Below, piece by piece: positions 27,314-35,952 of a stretch of 64,000 nt of DNA; position 1 is the stretch's first letter; every line of letters starts with the position of its first letter. Source of the stretch: an uncultured Bacteroidota bacterium (GTDB lineage: Bacteria > Bacteroidota > Bacteroidia > Flavobacteriales_F > PHOS-HE28); assembly GCA_902826215.1 (NCBI GenBank), contig CADEDY010000006.1, forward strand, positions 45,202-109,201. The letters run 5' to 3'. Position numbers and translations under genes: made by a program. The notes under the pieces were generated by a model that had not been told where the DNA came from, ran no database searches, and saw nothing but the letters and a program-made list of their open reading frames with translations.

Positions 27314-29419
27314 TCAGGCAGCGTACCGCATACCGATCATCAGTACATCGTCCGTTTGTGGTTCGTTTCCTTTCCAATCGGCCAGATCGGTCAAAAGGGT
27401 CTCCTTCAGTTCATGCATGGAACTCTCGTGCTTTTTCCCAAGCAGTTCGATGAGGCGCTTTTGCGAGAATTTCTGTTGACCGCGCACACCGCCGAATTGG
27501 TGCGTGATGCCATCACTATACAGGTAGATGGAATCGCCGGGCAATAACTTCAAGGCGTGATCCTTGTAGCCGCCTTTGCGCTCGAATTGCCGATCACCAA
27601 GGGGTAGAACGTCTCCTTTGATGCGGTTGGACTCGCCTCCACGCACATGGATCAGAGGCAACTGGGCGCCGGCGAAAGCAACTGTGCCATTCCGCAGGTC
27701 GATGCAACACAACCCTACGTCCATGCCATCGTTGATCAGCCCCTCTTCAGCCCGGCCTTCCATACTTCGGCCAACATGTTCGTGCAGGCGGTCCAACAAG
27801 GTGCCGCACGAAGCCTCCGGGGTGGACTCCAAGAGACCGCTGAGCCCGTAATAGGCGATGAAGGTCATCATGGCAGCAGGTACGCCGTGCCCTGTGCAAT
27901 CGATCGCGGCTACGTAGATACGATCACCTACCTGCTTCACGAACGGAAGGTCGCCACTTACCTTGTGCAGAGGCTTGTACACCAAGAAACTCTCCGGGAT
28001 CAAGGCCTTCAGGTATTCTTCGCTCGGAAGGATCGCGGATTGGATCGTTCGGGCGTACGTGAGACTGCTCTCGATGTCCTTGTTCTTGTCGGCCAGTTCA
28101 TTGTTGATCAGTTCGATCCGTTTCTTCTGTACCAGGATGGTCCGCTTCTTCTTGCGTTGGACATACCAAGCCCACGCCATGTACAACGCAATACCGAGCA
28201 TGGCGATCGCTCCAATGATGCTATACCGTTTCGTGGCCCGTTCACTTGCCCGTTCGAGTACCAACGTGCGACTGCGGGCTTCCGTCACCTCGTTCTTCTG
28301 TTCGAGCAATTCAACCTCTCGTTGGCGCTGTTTGCGCTCCATGTCCAACCGGTCCATGCTCATGGACTGTAGCAACCGGGTATTCTCCAGATCCTTGATC
28401 ATACGCTCGTTCCTTTCTGCCTGCAACGCAGCTTGAGTGAGTTCCAGCTTCTGCTCTGCCTGCTCACTGGCCAACAGTGCTTCTCTGCGACCGCTCTCTT
28501 CCAACTGCTTTTCCGCAAGAAGCAAGGCCAATCGTTTCTGTTGGTTCTCCGCGTTCAGCGCGAATTCCTTCCGCTCGGATTCGATCACTTGCTGTCGGTT
28601 CAATTGTTCCAATTGTTCGCGTTCTTGCCGCTGGATCCGAGCGCGTTCTGATTCCTTTTCTCGCAGCTGATTCTCCGATTCCTTCTTGGCAGCATCCCGG
28701 TGTTCCCGAGCAGCCTTGTCATAGGCCCTGGCGGTGGCTGCATCGCCTTGCCTTTCGAATATGCGCGCGATGAATTCGCAGATCAAACCTTGTTCCGATC
28801 GATCACCTGCTGTCTTCGCAGTGCGAAGTCCTTCTTCAGCTCGTTCCAGCGCTTGCCCAGGTTCTCCTTGGTGTAAGAACACAACAGCTTGTGTGCGTTG
28901 AACCTGTGCCAGGATCGACGTCCAGTTCGACTTGGAAGCATAGTTTGCCGCTTCGGCCAATTGTGTGTGGGCGAAGGGAAGGTCTCCCGCCAGCGCTGCG
29001 GAAACGCTAGAGTTGATCATCGTCCGGATCCTCAGGAGCGGCTTGTCATCCAATAGAATGATAGCGCGCTGGTAGAGTTCGGGAGCTTCTGCCGCGCGCG
29101 GCGTCTTCTGGAGCAATTCAGCCAGGTTGTTGGCGCTGATGCCCGCTTGCATGGAAAGGCCATTGGCCATGGAGATGCCAAGGATCCGCTCTTCCAATTC
29201 GATGGCCCGCACAGTTGCACCAAGTTCTGCATGCGCCGTCGCCATGGCGGCCAGCAACTCGATCTGGAGGACGGGGTCCTTGCTGATCATGACCTCACCA
29301 GCGACCGTGTTCAGGTAGTTGACCAGATCCTGTGAAGCCAAGGTGCGTCGTTTGGCCTCCGCTTCAATATGGATCCTTTCCATGCGCTCTTCGGGCTTCT
29401 GGACATGCAGATCCTCCAT
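27314..29419 (-). CDS. TPR-containing SpoIIE-type PP2C phosphatase (main part of a split gene)
   Basis: This 701-residue frame holds TPR helices (about 1-230) and a long Glu/Arg/Gln-rich coiled coil (about 230-390). A single membrane helix (about 400, SIIGAIAMLGIALYMAWAW) and another coiled coil follow. The SpoIIE phosphatase domain (about 470-701) has KVSGDLPF, IDCTGHGVPAAM, LYSDGITHQF and TDDVLMIGM. As read it has no signal peptide, which is odd for a protein whose TPR part should be periplasmic. The upstream frame at 29429-29854 is in phase, three sense codons and one TAA away, and carries the missing signal peptide. It is probably the phosphatase of the adjacent SiaB/SiaC pair. Confidence 0.85.
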   Translation of the reverse strand: MEDLHVQKPEERMERIHIEAEAKRRTLASQDLVNYLNTVAGEVMISKDPVLQIELLAAMATAHAELGATVRAIELEERILGISMANGLSMQAGISANNLAELLQKTPRAAEAPELYQRAIILLDDKPLLRIRTMINSSVSAALAGDLPFAHTQLAEAANYASKSNWTSILAQVQRTQAVVFLHQGEPGQALERAEEGLRTAKTAGDRSEQGLICEFIARIFERQGDAATARAYDKAAREHRDAAKKESENQLREKESERARIQRQEREQLEQLNRQQVIESERKEFALNAENQQKRLALLLAEKQLEESGRREALLASEQAEQKLELTQAALQAERNERMIKDLENTRLLQSMSMDRLDMERKQRQREVELLEQKNEVTEARSRTLVLERASERATKRYSIIGAIAMLGIALYMAWAWYVQRKKKRTILVQKKRIELINNELADKNKDIESSLTYARTIQSAILPSEEYLKALIPESFLVYKPLHKVSGDLPFVKQVGDRIYVAAIDCTGHGVPAAMMTFIAYYGLSGLLESTPEASCGTLLDRLHEHVGRSMEGRAEEGLINDGMDVGLCCIDLRNGTVAFAGAQLPLIHVRGGESNRIKGDVLPLGDRQFERKGGYKDHALKLLPGDSIYLYSDGITHQFGGVRGQQKFSQKRLIELLGKKHESSMHELKETLLTDLADWKGNEPQTDDVLMIGMRYAA

Positions 29420-29428
29420 CGCACCGAG

Positions 29429-29854
29429 TTATTCAAGTGCACGTTCCGGATTTCCGATCTCCAAGTTCAGCGATGCCAAGTGCAAAAGGATCGCGGTCCG
29501 GACCCCTGAGTGGTCGTTCTCCGTAATGCTCGATGCTCTGATACCGCTCAATGCAGCGCCATCCAGATCTCCCTTGGCTTGTTGGGCACGACTCAGGCTC
29601 AGAAGCGCTTGAGGCAGTGCATTGGAAGCCTTTTGTTCGGCCTCGAATACAGCAAGTGAAGCGAATTCAGCCGCTCGCTTGTTCCTTCCTTGGTTGCGCT
29701 CGATGTCGGCCAATTGTGCCAGTTTCATGGATCGTTCGGTGCCGGGGTCAGCTACCAACATATCAGCGATCAGTTCGTCATACGATTGGGATCGAACGGA
29801 ACCAATGAACAGCAGAGCTGTGCTCAGGAGGGTGATCAACTTCAATTTGCTCAT
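29429..29854 (-). CDS. Signal peptide and first TPR units of the split SpoIIE phosphatase
   Basis: This 141-residue frame has a signal peptide (ending VRSQS) and TPR-like helices (LAQLADIERNQGRNKRAAEF, ALLSLSRAQQAKGDLDGA). It stops at a TAA (29429-29431) in the middle of the TPR array, right after ERALE. The next in-phase codons are Leu-Gly-Ala-Met, and that Met is the start of the 701-residue phosphatase. Reading through the TAA would give one 846-residue protein of the normal Bacteroidota layout: signal, TPR, coiled coil, helix, SpoIIE. Its ATG overlaps the stop of the receptor gene by four bases. Confidence 0.75.
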   Translation of the reverse strand: MSKLKLITLLSTALLFIGSVRSQSYDELIADMLVADPGTERSMKLAQLADIERNQGRNKRAAEFASLAVFEAEQKASNALPQALLSLSRAQQAKGDLDGAALSGIRASSITENDHSGVRTAILLHLASLNLEIGNPERALE

Positions 29855-31872
29855 TGCTCAGCGAATCGGTAGGTGATCCGGAGGGAAGCCTCTCGACCAT
29901 TCATGGTCAGCGGCGTTGTTCCATTGTTGTACGGACTTACAATGTGGCGGTCCACATTCAACAGGTTGTAGGCGCTGAGATCGATGTTCCATTTTCCGGA
30001 ACCCGGGGATCGCCAACCAACACCTGCGCCTACCAAGAATTCGCTTGGCCAACGCACCAGGTCGAGCTCCTCGCTTTCTGGATCAACCGTTTGATAGGAC
30101 CATTTGGCTCCTTGCCAAAGCAGGGAACCGTGCAGGTTGATGGTCTGGCTGACATCCACCGCCATGGTGGCACTCACCTTCTGTTGGGGCAGGCCCTGGA
30201 AAACCGGCCCAAGTGAATTGGGTAGTTCTGTTTCCGGAAGATCAACATCGGCAAGCGCTTGGTAACAGCCATAGGACAGGTAAAGCGCTGTACGGTCCCG
30301 TTCCAGACGATAGTTCACATCGATGCCTTGAGTGCCGGCCTTGTTGCGGTTGATGTAGTTGTCCAGCGTAGCGGCGTCGAAGACGTACACGATCGGATCA
30401 TTGATGCTCGTGTGATAGGCATTGACGGTGAGTTGGTCGTTCCGTTGGAAGCGAATTCCGATCTCGAACTCATAGGACGTCGCATACTCGGCTACGATGT
30501 CGCCTTCTTCCGGCCCGTAGTTCAGGTTCATGATCGTCGGAACCTTGAAGGCACGACTCGCCGATAGTTTGGTGTGGAAACGACCGAGTACCTTGGAATA
30601 CGACGCACGTGGCGCCATGAAACGACCGGATAGATCGTTGTATTCGTAGCGGTATCCGAGGCCCAACTTGCCCGGCTTTCCGGTCAGTTCGGTTTCGGCG
30701 AATCCGGCGGCGTCCAACATCGCGATGCGTCGATCGTTGTTCATCCTGAACTCCACACCGTTCCGCTGATAGAACTCCGAGACCTGCCGGAACCCCTGGA
30801 ATCCAACTCGGAAGGACAGCCAGGGTGTAGCCTTGAAGTTGACCGTCCCCATGCCCCGTGTTCGAAGATTGGAAGTGTTCGATCCGAGACGTTCTTGTTC
30901 TGCGGTGTTCACATAGTACCATGGGATCTGGTCGGTGTGTCCGAAACGCCAATTGATCTCGGTTCGGGGTGTGATCTGTTTGCGCTGTTCCACTGCAAGG
31001 ATCACATCGCGCATACGAACGCTGTATCCGCCATCGCTCACGGCGTAGTTGTCATCCATGTAGTATACGTTGGCCTTCATGGTGCGCCAACGATAGCCGA
31101 ATTGGAAGGTGGCTGTTTGCCCGGCTGTGCTGTCCTTGAAGGAAATAGGAGTGCCATCGGGAAGTGTTACGCTTCGATTCGACCGCGTACCCCGATCGAT
31201 GGTGGCGAGGTAGCTCACTTCCTGTTCCAACCCGAGCGCGTTATTGCCGCTCACAGTTACCTCGTTCCCGGTGGTGCCTTCACGCGTGGCACCGACCCGC
31301 ACGGTTGCCTGGCCGCCGGTGGAATGGCGCGCTGTTCGGGTAACGATGTTGACAACGCCCAGAGCAGCATAGCCGCCGTGGATCACGGAGCCAGGGCCCG
31401 TGATCACTTCGATGCGTTCCACGTTGTCCAATGGGATCCGGCGGCCGATGGCATAGGTGCCGAAGTCGTTCTCATTCAACTGGAGGCCGTTCAGTAGGAA
31501 TAGGCATTTGCCTTCCTCCGCCCACGTGCCGTGGATGCCGATACCAACGACGTCATCCACATCGCGGCCAAAGGTGAAACCGGGTACCAACTGCAGTGCT
31601 TCCAAAAGGTCTCGTGCACCGCTGGCCTTGATCTGGCGAGCGGAGATGATCATGATGCTGCCCGGCGCTTTCCGCACGTCACTTTCCTGCATATCCGACA
31701 GGCTGGTGCGCACGATGCGATGATCGAGGTCCAAAGCCTCATCGATCAAGGCTCGACCGTCTCGCTGGAGCAGGCGTTCTTCAGGACCTTGTTGCTGAGC
31801 CGATGCGGTGAAGCACGCCAGAACAGGCACGAACAGAATAGAGCGGGGGGATCCGACTTTGCAGAAGAGCAT
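29851..31872 (-). CDS. TonB-dependent receptor plug-domain outer-membrane protein
   Basis: This 673-residue protein has a signal peptide (about 1-25, ending ASAQ). The plug domain (about 55-185) shows GSIMIISARQIKASGARDLLEALQLVPG in part, NVERIEVITGPGSVIHGGYA and VVNIVTRTA. A 16-22-strand barrel ends YRFAEQ, lacking a final aromatic but with F in the last strand. No N-terminal carboxypeptidase-like domain is present. It starts the block that encodes SpoIIE/SiaB/SiaC proteins and overlaps the next gene by four bases, so it is co-translated with a phosphatase. This suggests a surface signal or substrate feeding the switch; that is inference. Confidence 0.9.
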   Translation of the reverse strand: MLFCKVGSPRSILFVPVLACFTASAQQQGPEERLLQRDGRALIDEALDLDHRIVRTSLSDMQESDVRKAPGSIMIISARQIKASGARDLLEALQLVPGFTFGRDVDDVVGIGIHGTWAEEGKCLFLLNGLQLNENDFGTYAIGRRIPLDNVERIEVITGPGSVIHGGYAALGVVNIVTRTARHSTGGQATVRVGATREGTTGNEVTVSGNNALGLEQEVSYLATIDRGTRSNRSVTLPDGTPISFKDSTAGQTATFQFGYRWRTMKANVYYMDDNYAVSDGGYSVRMRDVILAVEQRKQITPRTEINWRFGHTDQIPWYYVNTAEQERLGSNTSNLRTRGMGTVNFKATPWLSFRVGFQGFRQVSEFYQRNGVEFRMNNDRRIAMLDAAGFAETELTGKPGKLGLGYRYEYNDLSGRFMAPRASYSKVLGRFHTKLSASRAFKVPTIMNLNYGPEEGDIVAEYATSYEFEIGIRFQRNDQLTVNAYHTSINDPIVYVFDAATLDNYINRNKAGTQGIDVNYRLERDRTALYLSYGCYQALADVDLPETELPNSLGPVFQGLPQQKVSATMAVDVSQTINLHGSLLWQGAKWSYQTVDPESEELDLVRWPSEFLVGAGVGWRSPGSGKWNIDLSAYNLLNVDRHIVSPYNNGTTPLTMNGREASLRITYRFAEQ

Positions 31873-31967
31873 GATAGTTCTTTGCCATAGCCGGGAGAGT
31901 TAGCCTTGGAGGAGCCTTGTATCGAAATAAGTCGTGGAAATGTTTCGAAGGCAAGGATCGATCCTCT

Positions 31968-34900
31968 TCAACGAGGGCCTGGAAGCACCACACTGATCCG
32001 AGTTCCACTGGCCGAACTTTCCACATTCATGGTGCCGTTCAGCGTCCGCATGCATTCTGCCATGATCACGAACCCGAGCCCAACTGCGGCTCCACGACCG
32101 GTTTCTTCCACCGGCCCCGACCTTCCTTCGAGTTCTTCGTGGATGCGCTCGAGGGTGGGGCCTGCGATTCCGACGCCATCATCGCTGATGGTGAGATGGT
32201 AGAAATGACCTTTCCGTTGGGATGTGACCGTTATGCACTTGGCGCGTGCATGGCTCGTAGCGTTCATGAGGACATTGTTCAGAACGATGCGCAAAAGGTC
32301 ACCATCGGCCTTGATCACATCATCTGGGTCCACGGCATTCACCAGGTCGGTTCCTGCAGCGGCGGCGAGTTCGCTGATCCGATCCAATGCGGTTCCGATG
32401 AACGCATGCACGGCGATACTGCGCACCTCCGGACCACCTTTCCTACTGCGACTACGGATCCAAGCCAGAAGGCTGTTGGCATTCTGGTACAACTTATCCG
32501 TGTAGGTGCTGAGGTCGCTCAATGTGGCGGCGAGTTCACCTCCTTGGTCCTTGCGTTCATGGAGTTCCTTCGCGCTTTGTGCAACCCGAGCGACGAACCG
32601 CATGGGAGGAACCACGTCATGTGCTATGATGCTCATGAGCTTTTCCTGGTGCGTGATGGCATTCTTCAACTCCGCGTTCACCACCATCAACGCTTCGGTT
32701 TGTTCCTGAACATTACGTTCCAGCCAAATGGTCCTGTTCCGCACCCGCGCCGAGTTGATCCGTACGCCCAATGCGATCATGGCCAGCGTGGCGATCACGT
32801 AGAGGATCAGGGCCTGCCATGTTCGACTGAAAGGAGGTTCCACCCTGAACCAAAGCATAGGCTCGGTAGTCAACCCACGAGCCGTTGAGCCGACTCTCCT
32901 TACATAGATGGTGAAATCTCCCGCAGGTGGGCGGATAATATCGATACTCCTGGCGCTTGGCTCAACCAGGGTCCACATATCAACGATCCCTGGGATACGG
33001 TATTCAAGGAGAGCATTGACCGGATCCCCCCAGTACGGCATGGAAAAGCCCATGCTCAAGGAAGCAACGTCGTGGGGCAGGATCAGTTCCTTGTCCAAGC
33101 TCCAACGTGAGCCATTCACCAGAATGTGGCCAGGCTGGATCTCGCTTGTAGGAAATGGGTCCTGGATCCGCTCCGGTACGAATTGGATCAGGCCTTGAAT
33201 GGTGGGGAATGAGAACCGCCCATCACTCAATCGGAGATACGCCGGGTCACAACCGCCGTTCATTTCCCACGTGGGTAGCCCTGAACTCTCACCGTACAGA
33301 GCGAAATAGGGTCGGTCATCCGGCGAACTCAGGTAGGTAGTGATATCCGCCATCGTGGTCCGCAACAGTCCTTGGTTGGTGCTCATCCAGAGGTGTCCAT
33401 TGCCATCCTTCGCGAACGTGTGAACGTGCGAAAGGCTTTTCCAAGGATCCATGGGGAAAGGCACGATGCGATCCCCAACACGGATGAACGCACCGCTCCC
33501 ATAGGTGCCAATGAAGAGGAGGTCGTCGATCAATTCCAGCGAACGCACATTCATGCCGTTCAACTCAGGTATGGAGCGGAATGCTCCAGGATCATCCCCT
33601 TGTTGAATTCGGAGTCCTTTGAATGTGCCGAACATCAATCGACCATTTGCATCTCGCTTCAGTACGTAAGGCCTTTCGAGTCCCGATCCTTGGCGCGCAT
33701 CTGACAGGGTCCGAATTTTTCCGGCACGCCACGACCTGATCATGGTATTGGTTGCGTAGATAAGCGAGTCTCCTTCAGCTAGCATCGCGACACGCTGGCC
33801 TACATCCAGGATCCGCACTTCTACCCTGCGCGTATTCGGGTCGTAGAGGATGAGGTCGGTCTTCGACAAGAGCCAAACGCGCCCTCCGGGCCAATTGGCC
33901 ATGCTATACTTACTTATCCGTTCCAATTCGGGATACGGTGAACAACTTCCATTCTGGATCCGATAGCTCTCGCGGGCCTGGCCGGCTACCAATACCCCAC
34001 CGTCGGGCAATTCGGTCTGTGCGTAGAGCGAGCTTCCTTCAGCGAAGAAATTGTCGCACCGGGCGGAACGCATCGGGAACGGCCGAAATTCCATCAATCC
34101 GTCGTTCAGGGTCCCGATGAATAAGGTCGAGACTTCCGGCATGAAGAGGATCTCACTCACGTTACCACCGAAGCGAGGAAGGTCGACATCCACACGGGAC
34201 AGGACCAATGAACCATTGTTCCGGTTCTCCTCCAAGCGATACAATACGCCATTGTGGATGACGTGCAGGAACAGGTCACCTGCGTGCCAGAACAACCGTT
34301 CGAATCGGTTCTTGATCGAGAGCAGGTCATTCGGCGCACCGTTCATCGCTACCGGGTCGCACGCGCCGGTCGAAGGATCCAATCGATAGTATTGGCCGGT
34401 GCCCGTGCCCCCATAGTGCCGGCCGCCGAACCACCAGGACGTTTCAAGCTCCACTTCCCATGGGACGTATGCTTCAAGAAGGGTGTCCTTGAAGTGGAAG
34501 CACGCTTTGGGCGTTGTAACCAGCCATTCTTCTTCGGTGAGGGCGTGCCAAGTGGCGTTCGGGATCTGCCATTCGGACGCCCGCACCATAGCCCTAGCAC
34601 TGGCTCTCACGCGAGCGAAAAGGTTCTCATCAGGGACCGAGCCTTGGATGTGGAGATCGCGTGTCGACCGGACCAAGGGGAACACGGCGAGATGCGCATG
34701 GGTTCCGTACACATTGCCATCCGCATCGTCGATCACGACCTCTCCTTCGAACGTTGGGATCACTTGGCGCATCCGCTGCGAGGTCGGTTCATCTGCGCTC
34801 GGTAGCGCGAAGGATCGGAACGCACGGCCATCGAAACGAAGCAACCCACCTTCCGAACTGATCCACAAGTAACTGCCGGAATCGCGCTCCATGTGGAGCA

Positions 34901-35030
34901 CGCTGTTCTGCACAAGGCCGCTGCGCGAAGTGAAATGCTGCCATTTCTCGAACCGTTGAGCCGGGCTCGTAACAGGAAGCAACGACAAGACCGCGACCAG
35001 AACGCGGCAGAGAGGAATCCGCACCTTCAT
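31968..35030 (-). CDS. Beta-propeller (Reg_prop/Y_Y_Y-type) sensor histidine kinase
   Basis: This 1020-residue protein has a signal peptide (ending SPAQ). A long periplasmic beta-propeller-like region follows (LWISSEGGLLRFDG near residue 55, HLWMSTNQGLLR near 540), then a Y_Y_Y-type domain (about 640-725) and a membrane helix (about 735-752). The kinase has an H-box IIAHDVVPPMRF (about 800), an N-box IVLNNVLMNA and G-boxes ISDDGVGIAG and GLGFVIM. It has no receiver or DNA-binding domain. The preceding gene, overlapping by four bases, is a LuxR-type regulator, its probable partner. The H-box is divergent: VV-P-P replaces the usual LR-x-P. Confidence 0.9.
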   Translation of the reverse strand: MKVRIPLCRVLVAVLSLLPVTSPAQRFEKWQHFTSRSGLVQNSVLHMERDSGSYLWISSEGGLLRFDGRAFRSFALPSADEPTSQRMRQVIPTFEGEVVIDDADGNVYGTHAHLAVFPLVRSTRDLHIQGSVPDENLFARVRASARAMVRASEWQIPNATWHALTEEEWLVTTPKACFHFKDTLLEAYVPWEVELETSWWFGGRHYGGTGTGQYYRLDPSTGACDPVAMNGAPNDLLSIKNRFERLFWHAGDLFLHVIHNGVLYRLEENRNNGSLVLSRVDVDLPRFGGNVSEILFMPEVSTLFIGTLNDGLMEFRPFPMRSARCDNFFAEGSSLYAQTELPDGGVLVAGQARESYRIQNGSCSPYPELERISKYSMANWPGGRVWLLSKTDLILYDPNTRRVEVRILDVGQRVAMLAEGDSLIYATNTMIRSWRAGKIRTLSDARQGSGLERPYVLKRDANGRLMFGTFKGLRIQQGDDPGAFRSIPELNGMNVRSLELIDDLLFIGTYGSGAFIRVGDRIVPFPMDPWKSLSHVHTFAKDGNGHLWMSTNQGLLRTTMADITTYLSSPDDRPYFALYGESSGLPTWEMNGGCDPAYLRLSDGRFSFPTIQGLIQFVPERIQDPFPTSEIQPGHILVNGSRWSLDKELILPHDVASLSMGFSMPYWGDPVNALLEYRIPGIVDMWTLVEPSARSIDIIRPPAGDFTIYVRRVGSTARGLTTEPMLWFRVEPPFSRTWQALILYVIATLAMIALGVRINSARVRNRTIWLERNVQEQTEALMVVNAELKNAITHQEKLMSIIAHDVVPPMRFVARVAQSAKELHERKDQGGELAATLSDLSTYTDKLYQNANSLLAWIRSRSRKGGPEVRSIAVHAFIGTALDRISELAAAAGTDLVNAVDPDDVIKADGDLLRIVLNNVLMNATSHARAKCITVTSQRKGHFYHLTISDDGVGIAGPTLERIHEELEGRSGPVEETGRGAAVGLGFVIMAECMRTLNGTMNVESSASGTRISVVLPGPR

Positions 35031-35692
35031 GTGCTCCGATAACCGTGGGCCCGGGCCTTGGCCTGCAATTCCATGAGGTTGTCGATCCCCAGTTTATCGA
35101 ACAACCGTGCCTTATAGGTTGCCACCGTGCTCAGTCCCAAGCCCAATCGCTCTGCGATCACCGTGACACCATTGCCATCCAGCAATTCGTCCAATACACG
35201 GAGTTCGCGCGCTGATAGCCGGTCGAAAGGGTTCGTTGGTCCGTTCAGTTCCGTGTCATTCGATTGTTCGATCCTCCGCATCTCAGAGGTTGCGCTCATG
35301 TATTCGCCATGATCCAATACCGCAACGATCGCCCGGATCACTTCTTCTTCGGACGCTTCCTTGCTCAAAAAACCAGCACAACCCATACTGAGGACCCGGT
35401 CGCAATAGATGCGTTCCTGGGTCATGGTGTAGATGAGGATCCGCATCCGTGGGTATTTGGACCTCAGTTCTTGGATGTGATCCAAGGCGTTCCCATCGCC
35501 CAATTGCAGGTCCAACAGGAGCAGGTCCTGGTCCGGATGCGCTTCGAGGAAATGAAGGAGGCTGTTCAAGCTGGATACATCGCTCACCTTGGAACTGGGC
35601 AATCTGGAAGTGACCAGGTTCCTTAAACCACGGCGAATGATCACATGGTCATCCACGACCAGGATCCGCGCCCTCCGATCGGTGTGTAGCAT
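35027..35692 (-). CDS. LuxR/NarL-type response regulator
   Basis: This 221-residue protein has a receiver domain with acidic residues at 14-15 (VVDDH), phospho-acceptor D61 (LLLLD), T91 (IYTMT) and K111 (LSKEA). A linker and a C-terminal LuxR helix-turn-helix follow (about 155-215; LSARELRVLDELLDG, GLSTVATYKARLFDKLGI). It is translationally coupled to the sensor kinase by a four-base overlap and begins the minus-strand signalling block. A TATCTTCG element on the minus strand (35711-35718), one base off TAnnTTTG, may be its promoter. Confidence 0.93.
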   Translation of the reverse strand: MLHTDRRARILVVDDHVIIRRGLRNLVTSRLPSSKVSDVSSLNSLLHFLEAHPDQDLLLLDLQLGDGNALDHIQELRSKYPRMRILIYTMTQERIYCDRVLSMGCAGFLSKEASEEEVIRAIVAVLDHGEYMSATSEMRRIEQSNDTELNGPTNPFDRLSARELRVLDELLDGNGVTVIAERLGLGLSTVATYKARLFDKLGIDNLMELQAKARAHGYRST

Positions 35693-35913
35693 CCTTCAAC
35701 AAAAGAAGGTCGAAGATATTGTCGGCCACGTCGAAGATCTACTACGCCCTATTGATGCACCATTCAATACCATTGCATCGGTTTTCTGAAGTTTCCGCCG
35801 TTGGCCATGGGTGATCGGGTTCGGGGGTCGCAAGATCTTCGGGTTCGGTCGGGAGAGACCTGGGGTTCGACGGCGGAAATCTTCTTTTGAAGGGCTGGCA
35901 GAACCAGTCCCAC

Positions 35914-35921
35914 TAGCTTTG
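35914..35921 (+). promoter_or_regulatory. -7 promoter box of rimO
   Basis: TAGCTTTG is an exact TAnnTTTG match 31 bases upstream of the rimO ATG. A TTTTG at 35885-35889 lies 24 bases upstream, slightly far for a -33 box. Confidence 0.6.
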
Positions 35922-35952
35922 CGCCCCGCCTTGTGAATGGCGTTAGAGAAGT

